A DNA stretch of 64,000 bases from contig NZ_JAIVKL010000016.1 in the NCBI RefSeq assembly GCF_020524045.1, forward strand, positions 1 through 64,000. Reading direction: 5' to 3'. Source of the stretch: Metabacillus litoralis (GTDB lineage: Bacteria > Bacillota > Bacilli > Bacillales > Bacillaceae). The notes beneath the pieces are model-generated. The model searched no databases, had not been told where the DNA came from, and was given only the letters and a program-made list of their open reading frames with translations. Shown piece by piece: positions 45,986 to 55,736 of the stretch; the first letter of the stretch is position 1, and every line of letters begins with the position of its first letter. Position numbers and translations under genes: made by a program.

Positions 45986-47092
45986 TTAGCTCGTTAACTG
46001 TTCTTTGAGCCAATCATACATTTCGTACGTTTCTATAACATTATCCACTTGACAATGAGAAGAACCTGGACTGCTTTTCGGAACAATTTTCAACCATCTT
46101 GGGCAAGTTAATTCATTATATACGTTATAGGCATTATCCACTGTATTTTGACGATCATCTTCACCGTGAATAATATAAGTAGGCATTTGAATTTTTTCGG
46201 CAACACCGCGAAGGTTATAATGCTCCAGTTTCGCTCTTGCAGCCGGCATGTCTTCTACACCAAAAATATGTTGCAGGATCTTAGCTAAAGGATGATTATC
46301 AGGTCGTTTTCGCCAAACATCATTATAATCGTAAACAGCACCCCAGATCGCACATGCTTTAAATCTTGGTTCAAACGCTGCACATCTTGCCGCCATATAA
46401 CCTCCCATTGAAACGGCCATAATTCCGATACACTCAGGATCGACATCTAAATTATCAACGGCCCATTCATATGCAGCTGTTCCTGCTGTATTATAATCAT
46501 GTCTTGAATGAATTTTGTGAAGTCGCAATGCTCCTCCTTGACCAGGTCCATCAAGAGCTAAAAGGGAAATGCCTCTTTGATTTAAAAATTGTGCAGGGCC
46601 ATAGTATAATTCTTCTGCTGTTGAGTCTAAACCACCGAACATCACCATTAAAGGTCCTCTTTTTTGACCAGGCGCTTCAAAGAAATATCCTGGAAGAGAG
46701 GCATATTCAAATGGAACATTAACAACCTTTGGTGGATTGTCTAGCAATTCTCCGCCTTTTCTAAAGGACTCAACTGATTTTAAATAGGTTGGTAGTTTGC
46801 GTTCATCTTCTGGCTGCAGGAAAAATTCAGATGTACGGAAGTAGTTGGCTGCACGTAAGTATGCTGCTCTAGCAGTTTCCTTATAGCCTTTATCCATTGC
46901 ATCATTTGCTGTTGATAGTGACTTGTTACCGGCGTTCATCCATTCATTATGAAAACTATCAAAATCACCAAGCTTCATTCGACTAGCGGCATCCAAAATC
47001 TCATTTACTTCACCGCCTCCAAAATATGACTGACTTATCATTCTTACAATCTGATAAGACCACATGTAGTTTTCAGGGAAAAAGTGCCACAT
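45986..47092 (-). CDS. Alpha/beta hydrolase, C-C bond hydrolase-like (DHPON hydrolase family)
   Basis: A 368-residue hydrolase with a long helical N-terminal region (about 1-130) preceding the alpha/beta core, as in 2,6-dihydroxypseudooxynicotine hydrolase and FrsA-like enzymes. The oxyanion segment is VMFGGLDSTAEELYYGP; the nucleophile elbow is AVSMGGYMAAR (serine about residue 230); the acid/histidine region is IIHGEDDRQNT and SSHCQVDN near the C-terminus. Family members cleave a C-C bond between a ring and an acyl chain or a polyketide. No signal peptide. It lies 150 bases downstream of the dioxygenase. Confidence 0.82.
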   Translation of the reverse strand: MWHFFPENYMWSYQIVRMISQSYFGGGEVNEILDAASRMKLGDFDSFHNEWMNAGNKSLSTANDAMDKGYKETARAAYLRAANYFRTSEFFLQPEDERKLPTYLKSVESFRKGGELLDNPPKVVNVPFEYASLPGYFFEAPGQKRGPLMVMFGGLDSTAEELYYGPAQFLNQRGISLLALDGPGQGGALRLHKIHSRHDYNTAGTAAYEWAVDNLDVDPECIGIMAVSMGGYMAARCAAFEPRFKACAIWGAVYDYNDVWRKRPDNHPLAKILQHIFGVEDMPAARAKLEHYNLRGVAEKIQMPTYIIHGEDDRQNTVDNAYNVYNELTCPRWLKIVPKSSPGSSHCQVDNVIETYEMYDWLKEQLTS

Positions 47093-47242
47093 CTATAAAA
47101 CATCCTTTCTATTGATCTGATTCTGTTAAACAAGTTGTTAGCAGTCATAAGGCCTTGCTTTTTATTGGTGATAGGGAGTCATTTCGGCAAAACTTATTCA
47201 ACTCCCTAAACACCACGATTAAACTTAGCCTCTAAGGTAAAA

Positions 47243-48190
47243 TTATTTTATAATTTTACCAGATTTATCCCATGGCATTTCTCTACCCCAGGCATCATTT
47301 GGATTTTCAGGAAGACTCCATCTGTATGGACCAAAATCAGGTGCAAACACTAAATGTGCTCCTGCATACAATTCAAATCGATTTCCGCCTGGCTCATCAA
47401 CATAGAAGAAAAAGCCTTCGGCAAGAGCATGACGAGTTGGTCCACCCATTGCTAACTCGTATCCGTTTTCAATAATATGGTCAGCTGCGAGTAGAACCTC
47501 TTCTCTACTTTCAACCGCATAGCAAACGTGATTGAAACCGCCTGGCTTTCCATTGTGAGATTTTAAGAAAGCAATATCATGAGATAGATTTGTCACCGAA
47601 AGCCATGCACCAATTTCTGGACTTCCTGGTTCATTTGCATCTAAAAAGATTCCTTCATTATATCGGAATCCGATATTTTGGTAGAATTCACGATCTTTTG
47701 CCACATCGTTACTATGTAAGGTAATGTGATCAAGACGACGTGGAGAGATCCCGCGCCCTGGATTTTTTTGCGGACGATTTTTCCATTTACTTTGAAGTGC
47801 TGCTGGTGCTTCATAAATTTCTACGTCCCAGAAAATTTCCTCTAAATGACCATCAGGTGATTGAAATTGATACGCACGACCATGTCCTAAGTCACCTTCA
47901 ATCCATCCAATTCCCTGTCCAAGTTTTTCAATTTGTGCTGCTGCTTCTTCCAGGGCAGCAGGACTATCAGCACGCCAGCCAATATGGCCAAGGCCAGGTT
48001 CTTCCCCTTCTGTAATCTTTAAACTGTGATGATAGTGTTCACCCCAGGCACGGAAATACACGGAATTCCCTTTTCTATCTGATTCTTCTAATCCGATAAT
48101 ATTTTTAAAAAATTCAACCGATTCTTCTAGCTTTGGGCTAATTAATTCAACATGTGCAAGATGTGAGAAATAATGTGGATTTTTATACAT
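47243..48190 (-). CDS. Extradiol-type ring-cleavage dioxygenase (VOC superfamily)
   Basis: A 315-residue type I extradiol dioxygenase with two VOC modules. The N-terminal module starts LAHVELISPKLEESVEFFKN; the C-terminal one carries the metal ligands in RLDHITLHSND (His, about 154), GGFNHVCYAVES (His, about 220) and GGNRFELYAG (Glu, about 272). It matches catechol 2,3-dioxygenase in size and layout and should open a catechol-like or dihydroxypyridine-like ring with Fe(II) or Mn(II). ATG 48190 follows GGAGGG by 8 bases; TTG 48205 overlaps it. First gene of the aromatic operon. Confidence 0.88.
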   Translation of the reverse strand: MYKNPHYFSHLAHVELISPKLEESVEFFKNIIGLEESDRKGNSVYFRAWGEHYHHSLKITEGEEPGLGHIGWRADSPAALEEAAAQIEKLGQGIGWIEGDLGHGRAYQFQSPDGHLEEIFWDVEIYEAPAALQSKWKNRPQKNPGRGISPRRLDHITLHSNDVAKDREFYQNIGFRYNEGIFLDANEPGSPEIGAWLSVTNLSHDIAFLKSHNGKPGGFNHVCYAVESREEVLLAADHIIENGYELAMGGPTRHALAEGFFFYVDEPGGNRFELYAGAHLVFAPDFGPYRWSLPENPNDAWGREMPWDKSGKIIK

Positions 48191-48273
48191 AAAATAACCC
48201 TCCAATAATAAGTTTTTTAAATAAACAGCATTGTAAAAACTGTGTGTTAACTTAATTATAAGGAAGGTTCATT

Positions 48274-48288
48274 TTGAAAACGTTTACT
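48274..48288. promoter_or_regulatory. cre site before the aromatic operon
   Basis: TTGAAAACGTTTACT matches the CcpA consensus WTGNAANCGNWNNCW completely. It lies about 85 bases upstream of the dioxygenase start, in its probable promoter region, so the operon is likely repressed by preferred sugars. Confidence 0.6.
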
Positions 48289-48291
48289 TTT

Positions 48292-49239
48292 TTACGATAA
48301 ATCATACTGATTTTTATCTTTTTCTAAATATTTGTATAAGTACCGAATGTCATTTTCCTCTACAAATTCATACCCTTCTACACCCTCTTTTTTCCGACGA
48401 GGAGTTGTAAAAGATGTTGATTGCTTCTTTCGATATTGATGTGGTGTTGTATGAAACGTATCTTTAAATAACTTATGGAATGTGTTTAAGTTAGTAAAAC
48501 CGCACTCCATTGCGATCTGAATGATGGGAAAATCTGTTTCTAATAAATAATAAAGAGCGTGCTCGAGGCGAACTCCATTTAAATATTTCAGAAATGTTTG
48601 CCCCATATGCTGTTGAAAATATCTTGATAAGTATGGGGGAGTTAACTGCTCGGTTTCTGCTAGTTCTTCGAGTGAAAGAGGATGCATGTAATGTTTCTCT
48701 ATGTAATTGGTAATTCTATTCATACGTTCAATATTTTTTTTGCTTTTTTGTTTTAATTCTTGTTGATTTTTCAACTTGAAGTTAGTTACAAGGAGATAGA
48801 TGGTGTCCAGAAGAAGAGAATGAACCTTTAAATCATAGCTTTCTTTTTTTTCTTTTACTTTTAGACATAACTGAGTGAGCAATGTTCGAATTTCATTAAA
48901 TTGCTGCTGATTTTCATGGAGAAAAGATTGACATTGAAATCGTTCCTGTTCTATCGTTTTATAGCATTTTTTTATAAATGAAATGGGAATTTGAACAATC
49001 AATATCGTATTCTCTACATCTGATTCAACTCCGTGAACTTCATTACTATTAATAAGAAGAAGGTCATTTTCATGTAAGGTATAATCATCTCTTCCGACGT
49101 AAACGTGGACTTTTCCTTTTAACACTAATAAGAATTCAATTCGGTCGTGCCAATGCATGGCGACGTATTTGACTGTTGTCATGAGCAAGAATACGGGTAC
49201 TTCTTCGTTTACGACGACACTTTCGTAAGGGTAGTACAT
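48292..49239 (-). CDS. AraC-family regulator with cupin sensor
   Basis: A 315-residue regulator. An N-terminal cupin (about 10-95; HWHDRIEFLLVLKGKVHVYV) probably binds the inducer. The C-terminal AraC double helix-turn-helix includes PLSLEELAETEQLTPPYLSR and IIQIAMECGFTNLNTFHKLF then FHTTPHQYRKK. It lies immediately upstream of, and in the same direction as, the aromatic operon, so it probably activates it. RBS GAGGTG precedes the ATG, 12 bases after the stop of the transporter pseudogene. Confidence 0.88.
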   Translation of the reverse strand: MYYPYESVVVNEEVPVFLLMTTVKYVAMHWHDRIEFLLVLKGKVHVYVGRDDYTLHENDLLLINSNEVHGVESDVENTILIVQIPISFIKKCYKTIEQERFQCQSFLHENQQQFNEIRTLLTQLCLKVKEKKESYDLKVHSLLLDTIYLLVTNFKLKNQQELKQKSKKNIERMNRITNYIEKHYMHPLSLEELAETEQLTPPYLSRYFQQHMGQTFLKYLNGVRLEHALYYLLETDFPIIQIAMECGFTNLNTFHKLFKDTFHTTPHQYRKKQSTSFTTPRRKKEGVEGYEFVEENDIRYLYKYLEKDKNQYDLS

Positions 49240-49250
49240 AAAAGTCCACC

Positions 49251-50633
49251 TCAGCTTTTAATATCTGTGTGTTCAGTATACACTTTTTTATACATTTCAT
49301 TATCAATTGGATAGAATTTCATTACGAGGATACTGGTTATGTCACTCAACAACGGTAAAAATAAATAAAGACCAATTACTGTCCAGAAGAGTGCGGTTGT
49401 TGGTTCAGCACCTGCAGTATAACCTGCAGCTCCATTGCTAACCCGACAATTGTACTTCCAAATGAACTAATCATTTTCTCAACAAAGGTAAAAGTAGCAC
49501 CAACTGTACCAGGCATAAATTTTCCAGTTTTGTAGGTATGATAATCAATAATATCAGCGATCATGGGATTCACATTTTGATCATTTAAACGCCGAAATAA
49601 CATATTCAAGGCCATTAACACAATAAACACGATCATTACGAAAGATTCATCTGCAAAAGGTCTAAAGATGATCAAAATAACCGTTACTACAAAATTTCCC
49701 CACGCTCCTAAAACAAATGGTTTTTACTCCAAATTTAATAGCTATTCCTCCGGTAATAAATGCTCCAATGAATGCCACTGGAGTGAAAACTCCTTTTACG
49801 AAAAGAAGTAAATCTAAATTTTTCACAGCATACATGTAAAAATAAATTGTTGATGCACTATTTACAATAATGGCTAGTTTATCAGTTGATGCAGCAATTA
49901 AAAGCATTTGTAAGGCTCTATTTTCTTTAATCACTCCAAAATAATCTTTCAGCTTCATTTTCGTCGATACTTTTATATCCCTATAGAATTGGGGTTTATC
50001 CACGCCTACAATAGAAAAAAGACCAAGAATAAATAATAACAAGTGAAGTCCTAAGATAAACAATAGGACTTTCATCCATCCTTCTTGAGAGCTCATTCCA
50101 CCACTGTTTTGTAAAATCGGAACAATGGCACTAAAAATGATTAATCGAATACCAACCGAAAAAAGCCCCCCTGTAATCCCAGAAATTGGTCTGTGTTTAG
50201 GATTCCTTGTTATGATCGAAAGGACAGATTTATTAACTGTTGTCATACATCTATATCCTATCATCCAAATAGCAAACCAACTAATAACCCAAATATAGTG
50301 ATAATGTTGAGGGATATAAAATGGCACAACTATTATCATAGCCAAGCTAATTGATAGAAGGATAGATCCTACTAGTAAAAATGGTGTAAATTTACCGATT
50401 CCTGTTTGTGTTCTATCTATCATTGATCCTACGAAAGGATCTGTTATACCATCCAATAACCTCATCACAGTCATGATAATCCCAACAAATACTGGATTTA
50501 AACTTAGTGCCTCTGTTGAAAAGATGAGAAAGAACTCCATAAAGAAATAGAGGTGTACGTTAGAAGCTGCGGAACTTGATGGGAAAAGGACTACACGCCA
50601 TGTGTCGAATAAGAAGTAAATAAATTTAGTCAT
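49251..50633 (-). pseudogene. GPH-family sugar transporter, two frameshifts
   Basis: The first 310 residues read as an MFS/GPH symporter (MRLLDGITDPFVGSMIDRTQ then GIGKFTPFLL; later GVIKENRALQMLLIAASTDK). A one-base loss near 49720 shifts the frame; restored, it reads FVLGAWGNFVV then LIIFRPFADES. A second near 49434 must be corrected to reach NGAAGYTAGAEPTTALFWTV and the normal end DNEMYKKVYTEHTDIKS at 49251. It is a paralogue of the intact transporter at 62187-63656 (shared ENRxLQMLxxAASTDKLA). Expected start ATG 50633 after GGGATGGGA. Confidence 0.88.
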
Positions 50634-50829
50634 AAAATCTTCCCATCCCTAATCTTTTTATTTTCATAAATTAAGACAAAAATGGTGAATCTTTCTGTTT
50701 TCTGTTTTCTGTTTGACAGAGTTTTTACTATTATATCAATTCAATCAACATTTAAATCTACAGTTTACAAATCGACTTTTATTTTAATGAAGGATACTTT
50801 CAGATTAGAAAAACTTACTTGCCACGTCT

Positions 50830-50868
50830 AAAGGAAAAACCATCCTTATTTGGGATGGTTTTTCCTTT
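50830..50868 (-). terminator. Very strong terminator of the GH3 gene
   Basis: A 16-base stem AAAGGAAAAACCATCC / GGATGGTTTTTCCTTT, 60 bases past the GH3 stop. Its sequence is T-rich on both strands. Confidence 0.85.
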
Positions 50869-50928
50869 CCTTCTATTAAAGTGCTTTTCCTTATTTCTAT
50901 CGAACTACATTCCTTCAATTTTAATATA

Positions 50929-53556
50929 TTACATACCTACTTTTTTCTTTCTTATAATGACAGATACCCCGCTACCAATTAATAGCAAAATTAGTCCAAA
51001 TATTAAAGAGTTATATTGATTAGTAGCAGTTTTTGGTAACTCATTTCCTTTTTGGTTTTCGTTATCAGTTCCTGGTGTTTCAATAGATCCTGGATCTGTT
51101 CCTGGATCTGTTCCTGGGTCTGTTCCTGGATCTGTTCCTGGATCTGTTCCTGGGTCTGTTCCTGGATCTGTTCCTGGATCTGTTCCTGGGTCTGTTCCTA
51201 GATCTGTTCCTGGGTCTGTTCCTGGATCTGTTCCTGGGTCTGTTCCTGGATCTGTTCCTGGATCTGTTCCTGGGTCTGTTCCTGGATCTGTTCCTGGATC
51301 TGTTCCTGGATCTGTTCCTGGATCTGTTCCTGGGTTCGTTTCACTATAAGAAAGTCCAAAGTTGTAAGCATATGCGTCTCCAGCAGCGTTTACATAAGCG
51401 AAATCTTCAATTTCTTCATCAGCAAAACTAGGAACATCGCCAATTTCTCTTTCCACTACATCCTCACTGGCTGGAATACCAAATGGTAGTTTTCCAACAG
51501 GATCGAATTTTCCAGTAATAACATCAAATACTGCATCTTGTGAAGTACCAAAAGTAGCGATTAATGCTGCAGCATTTGGTTCAAGTTCATTAATTAGCCA
51601 CTGATTGGTAAAGTTAATTGCCGTAATGGTTGGAACTTTTTGTTGAATATCAACGATTTTGTCTGTATCGAAAATTGCCGTTTCAGGCCCAACTGTAATA
51701 CGTGGATTATTATCCCAGTTAGATTGCATTGGTTGTACAAAGACATAAGCATGAGTTGCTTCCTCAACAGTATCTACTAGTATAATGTTAGGGAACTTTT
51801 CTTCAAGTGTTACTTTTAAATTTGTCGTAAATGCAGCAGATTGTAATGGAGCTTTCTCTTGAATGTCTGCAGCTGGATCTGCTACGCCTCTTCCTGCAAT
51901 TGCTCCAACAAACCCTTCTACGTACAATTTAACATTTTCTAATTTTTCTTCTGTTAACGGTAATAGATTTTCACCATCAACTTCATCATTACGCATTAGA
52001 ACAACAGATTTGCGGTGTGCTAATTCTGCAGAAGCAAATACTTCTGGATTTTTATCACGATCAACCAGATCAAGAGCCACCTGCGGATTTACATATGGGT
52101 CTTCAAAAAGTCCTAAATTCATCTTTTCCGTTAACAATAATGTAACTGACTCATCAATCGTTTCTTCTGTTACTAAACCTTCCTCAACCGCTTTAATTAA
52201 AGCGTCTGGATTATTGGAACCCGAAACGATATCTGTTCCAGCATTAATTGCTTTTGCAAACTTTTCATGTAGTTCTAAATCTTCAGCACCCCATGCATTA
52301 TCATTTACAGCACCCGTATCTGAGTTTACATAACCTTTGAAGCCTAGTTGTTCACGCAAAAACCCTAAGATTCCATTGTTTAGCGCAAAACCAACCTCTT
52401 CGAATTGCTGCGTTTCGTTGTACCAGTCCAACCCTTGGTCTGCACTTGTGTTGCTTGGGTAAGCATAATAAGGCATAACAGAAGATACATCTGCCTCAAT
52501 TGCTTTTTCAAACGGGGGAATATGATATTTTAATAGACTTCCAGGTGTAGGGTATGGATTGAATTTTCCATCTTCAAAGTGCGGATCTAAACCATCATCA
52601 CGTGCTCCACCACCAGGGAAGTGCTTAACTGTAATGGCAACGCTATCTTTTCCGAGCATATCACCTTGAAAACCTTTTATTGCGTTATAAATCATTTCAC
52701 CGGCAACTTCTGGATTTTCACCAAATGTGTCTTCAATTCTTGCCCAAAGTGGGTCTGTTCCTACATCCGCTGTGTAACCGTAAATTTTACGAATACCAAC
52801 AGCATCCCATTCTTTTCTGGCAATATCAGCAAATTCACGTACTGCTTCTGCGTCACCAGCTGCAGCAAATCCTAATGGACCAGGCCAAAATGTATGTTGT
52901 CCTTCAGCCTCTCCAATATTAGTGTAGTCCGTTGAAGCATGGTTACGTGCGTTTGATATGATCGTAACCGGAATCCCTAAGTCCAGGTCTTCTGCATATC
53001 TTTGAACTTGGTTATTAAAATTTGCTAAAGTTCCTAAATTTGGTGTTGATCGGAAAATGACATACCGCATATTTTGTTCAACAAGTTGGTTAATGCCTCC
53101 CTCTGTTAATAAATTTCCATCTTCCCCTGGGTTATTATTCATCGAGAAGTTCACATTAATTTGCATTAAACCTGCTTTTTGGTGTAAACTCATGCGCTCG
53201 ATTAAATCGGCAACACGTTGATCGACTGGTTTTCTCCAGTCCTCATATAATTCTAGGGTACCATTTCTATTTGCATCTCTAAAATACTTACCAGCTTCTT
53301 CTATAGCTAGCTCTGGAGAAGCAACTTCAATTTCCGGTTGATTTTCTTTTGCTGCAATCTTATATGTCTCAATTGCCCCAACACCTGTATATGCACTTGG
53401 TCCTGAGTTTTCAAACTGTCCTAGGTTACCACTATCTGCAGCTAAAGATTCTTGTACACCCAATACAGGAGCGGCTAATGATAGTGCAAGTGTACTAGCT
53501 AAAACTCTTTTTCTTAACTTTGAAAATTTCCTTATTTTCTTAGATACTGAAGCCAT
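50929..53556 (-). CDS. Cell-wall-anchored GH3 beta-glycosidase
   Basis: An 875-residue surface enzyme. Signal peptide about 1-42 (LASTLALSLAAPVLG); GH3 N-terminal barrel with VAITVKHFPGGGARDD (the conserved KHF motif) and the nucleophile aspartate in GYVNSDTGAV (about residue 410); GH3 C-terminal alpha/beta sandwich (VVLMRNDEVDGENLLPLTEE). Then a PGTD repeat of about 85 residues, LPKTA at about 839, a hydrophobic helix and basic tail. It would release beta-linked glucose or xylose from the surface of the cell; substrate unknown. ATG 53556 follows GAGGAGG by 6 bases. The stalk is the same type as in the giant mannanase. Confidence 0.87.
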   Translation of the reverse strand: MASVSKKIRKFSKLRKRVLASTLALSLAAPVLGVQESLAADSGNLGQFENSGPSAYTGVGAIETYKIAAKENQPEIEVASPELAIEEAGKYFRDANRNGTLELYEDWRKPVDQRVADLIERMSLHQKAGLMQINVNFSMNNNPGEDGNLLTEGGINQLVEQNMRYVIFRSTPNLGTLANFNNQVQRYAEDLDLGIPVTIISNARNHASTDYTNIGEAEGQHTFWPGPLGFAAAGDAEAVREFADIARKEWDAVGIRKIYGYTADVGTDPLWARIEDTFGENPEVAGEMIYNAIKGFQGDMLGKDSVAITVKHFPGGGARDDGLDPHFEDGKFNPYPTPGSLLKYHIPPFEKAIEADVSSVMPYYAYPSNTSADQGLDWYNETQQFEEVGFALNNGILGFLREQLGFKGYVNSDTGAVNDNAWGAEDLELHEKFAKAINAGTDIVSGSNNPDALIKAVEEGLVTEETIDESVTLLLTEKMNLGLFEDPYVNPQVALDLVDRDKNPEVFASAELAHRKSVVLMRNDEVDGENLLPLTEEKLENVKLYVEGFVGAIAGRGVADPAADIQEKAPLQSAAFTTNLKVTLEEKFPNIILVDTVEEATHAYVFVQPMQSNWDNNPRITVGPETAIFDTDKIVDIQQKVPTITAINFTNQWLINELEPNAAALIATFGTSQDAVFDVITGKFDPVGKLPFGIPASEDVVEREIGDVPSFADEEIEDFAYVNAAGDAYAYNFGLSYSETNPGTDPGTDPGTDPGTDPGTDPGTDPGTDPGTDPGTDPGTDPGTDLGTDPGTDPGTDPGTDPGTDPGTDPGTDPGTDPGTDPGSIETPGTDNENQKGNELPKTATNQYNSLIFGLILLLIGSGVSVIIRKKKVGM
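51082..51335 (-). repeat. 12-bp tandem repeat encoding PGTD stalk in GH3 enzyme
   Basis: About 21 copies of the same 12-base unit as at 12425-12692 (plus-strand GGATCTGTTCCT / GGGTCTGTTCCT), with a single PGTDLGTD variant. Frame is preserved. Confidence 0.95.
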
Positions 53557-53574
53557 ATTATTCCTCCTCATATT

Positions 53575-53589
53575 TTTAAGCGTTTTCAT
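53575..53589. promoter_or_regulatory. cre-like site before the GH3 gene
   Basis: TTTAAGCGTTTTCAT (minus ATGAAAACGCTTAAA) differs from the CcpA consensus at one position and lies just upstream of the ribosome binding site, a roadblock-type position. Confidence 0.45.
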
Positions 53590-53697
53590 TTAAAGATAAA
53601 ACTAAAAACTGTAAACTACTAACAAACGCTTGATATATTCATAGGATGTAGAGCTCTAGTTGAGTGTTTAGTGTAACTTGATATATCTTCAAAGAGC

Positions 53698-53735
53698 TGT
53701 TATGCCTATGATTTACTGCTTATTTAGGCATAACA
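53698..53735 (-). terminator. Hairpin terminator after the TRAP operon
   Basis: Perfect 11-base arms TGTTATGCCTA / TAGGCATAACA, located just past the DctM stop codon and before the GH3 promoter region. Confidence 0.7.
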
Positions 53736-53745
53736 GTCTTCTAAT

Positions 53746-55026
53746 CTAGTTGATTAATATTTTCGGCAAAGTAAGGGTTAGTTGTGGTATGAATGTAATC
53801 AGTAATAAGACAATAATCATTGCTCCATAGAATGGGAGCATATTTTTAGCCGATTTTTCGATCGGGATTTTTCCTATTGCACACCCAACAAACATGCAGG
53901 TTCCTACAGGAGGAGTAATTAAACCAATAGCTAAACTCAAGATAAGAACTACTCCGAATTGTACAGGATCCATCCCGACACTTGTTGCTACTGGTAGTAA
54001 GATTGGTGTTGCGATAAGAATGAGTGGTGCCATATCCATGAACATCCCTAATACTAATAAAATAAGAAGGATTAATAGTAATGTCACAACATCATTTGGA
54101 GAAATTGAAATTAATCCCTCTGTCACCATAGCCGGAACTTTTAATAAAGCCAAAAGCCACCCAAATGCTGATGAAGCAGCAATTAAAAACATAACCATTG
54201 CTAATGTATTAAACGTTCTTTTCAAAATAATTCCCATTCTCGAAATTGGAATATCTCGATAAACAAAGAATGTGATAATAAATGCATATAGGACCCCAAT
54301 TGCTGCTGATTCAGTGGCTGTAAAAATACCAGTCACAATTCCTCCAATAATAATGACAGCTGTTAACAAGCCCAATAATCCCTCACGGATAATCTTTGGA
54401 ACTTCTTCTCGTTTAATCGGTTCTCCTTTTGGATACTTCCTCTTTACAGCAATCATATACGTGATGATCATCAATACCAAACCTAGTAACAAGCCAGGTA
54501 CTAATCCACCCATAAAAAGTGAGCCAACTGAAACACCACCAGCTGCTGTTGAATAGATAATCATGTTGTGACTAGGCGGTATCATGACCCCTTGCGCTGC
54601 ACTGGATATCGTTACGTTGACAGCATAATCAGAATCATAACCCTTCTTTTTCATCATTGGTATTAACACTGAGCCTATCGAAGAAACATCTGCAACGGCT
54701 GACCCTGAAATTCCTCCAAAAAAAGTACTTGCTAAAACGTTTACCATAGCTAGCCCACCACGTACTTTTCCGATTATGACATTAGATAAGTTGATTAGGC
54801 GTCGGGAAATACCACCTTCATTCATGATCTCACCCGCTAAGATAAAGAAAGGGATAGCTAAGAGAGAAAAGGAATTTAATCCACCAACCATTCGTTGAAC
54901 TAAAGCTGCTAAGTCTATATCTAAATACATTCCGGTTAGAAATGATGATACGACTAAACATAGGGCAACAGGAACCCGTAAAAGTAAGAGTAAAACAAAG
55001 CTCCCCATTAAAATAAAAATACCCAT
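53746..55026 (-). CDS. TRAP transporter large permease (DctM)
   Basis: A 426-residue, about 12-helix membrane permease of the TRAP-T family. Typical segments: LAIPFFILAGEIMNEGGISR near residue 55, STFFGGISGSAVADVSSIGS near 105, IPPSHNMIIYS near 148, and LSLAIGLITPPVGTCMFVGC near 360. Works with DctQ and DctP to import an anionic substrate such as a sugar acid, using an ion gradient. ATG follows GAGGAG at 9 bases and is 6 bases after the DctQ stop, so they are co-translated. Confidence 0.92.
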   Translation of the reverse strand: MGIFILMGSFVLLLLLRVPVALCLVVSSFLTGMYLDIDLAALVQRMVGGLNSFSLLAIPFFILAGEIMNEGGISRRLINLSNVIIGKVRGGLAMVNVLASTFFGGISGSAVADVSSIGSVLIPMMKKKGYDSDYAVNVTISSAAQGVMIPPSHNMIIYSTAAGGVSVGSLFMGGLVPGLLLGLVLMIITYMIAVKRKYPKGEPIKREEVPKIIREGLLGLLTAVIIIGGIVTGIFTATESAAIGVLYAFIITFFVYRDIPISRMGIILKRTFNTLAMVMFLIAASSAFGWLLALLKVPAMVTEGLISISPNDVVTLLLILLILLVLGMFMDMAPLILIATPILLPVATSVGMDPVQFGVVLILSLAIGLITPPVGTCMFVGCAIGKIPIEKSAKNMLPFYGAMIIVLLLITFIPQLTLTLPKILIN

Positions 55027-55032
55027 TGTTCA

Positions 55033-55530
55033 TCACTCCTCTGTGTTTTCTTCCCATTCTTGATGCATACCTTTTTTAAAGAGCAATTCAACCCCATAAA
55101 TAACAATTAAAATACCTGATACAGGAATTGCACCATATAAGACACTCTGAGGTAGTCCAGTACCTGACATCGTTGAATTCCCCATCAACATGGTGAATTT
55201 AATTCCAAAATAAGTGAATAAAATTCCTACTATTATGACAATGATCTTTGTTATGAAATCAAAAAATGCTTGTGCCTTCTTTGGAAGCATTCCCACAAAG
55301 ACTCCTACCCCAATATGAAGTTTTTCGCGAAATCCTACAGCTATTCCGATGAAGCTTACCCAAATTAGCAAGAGCAAGGAAACTTCTGCAGACCAACGAG
55401 GTGTGTAACTAAAAAAATATCGAGAAAATACAGTCGCTGAGACAATGATTGCCATTATAGCAATAAAGGTCATTGCAATTGTGTCTACCCCTTGGTCAAA
55501 CCCATTTTTAACTTTTTTGTAAGCTTTCAT
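55033..55530 (-). CDS. TRAP transporter small permease (DctQ)
   Basis: A 165-residue four-helix membrane protein with the DctQ signature: TPRWSAEVSLLLLIWVSFIG then GIAVGFREKLHIGVGVFV. It pairs with DctM. ATG 55530 is favoured over the TTG at 55536 because AGGAGG lies 10 bases upstream. It is separated from dctP by about 270 bases containing two hairpins. Confidence 0.88.
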   Translation of the reverse strand: MKAYKKVKNGFDQGVDTIAMTFIAIMAIIVSATVFSRYFFSYTPRWSAEVSLLLLIWVSFIGIAVGFREKLHIGVGVFVGMLPKKAQAFFDFITKIIVIIVGILFTYFGIKFTMLMGNSTMSGTGLPQSVLYGAIPVSGILIVIYGVELLFKKGMHQEWEENTEE

Positions 55531-55581
55531 ATGCAAAGGGCCTCCTAACTATTCATGCTCTAACACCTGCAATCCTTTTAT

Positions 55582-55632
55582 AAGACATTCATGAATAGGA
55601 GGTTTTTTAAACTTGCTATTCATGAATGCCTT
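55582..55632 (-). terminator. Intercistronic hairpin 1 between dctP and dctQ
   Basis: 17-base arms AAGACATTCATGAATAG / CTATTCATGAATGCCTT with one mismatch and a 17-base loop. Probably part of a processing or partial termination signal. Confidence 0.7.
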
Positions 55633-55736
55633 ATGTTAAAGAATTATGGGTATGTTGTTTGTAGCATAAGCTTTATTATTTGAAAGTTGATTTTTTTGTA
55701 ATTCTAATTAGCCTATTTGAAAGGGCCATTTTGCCA

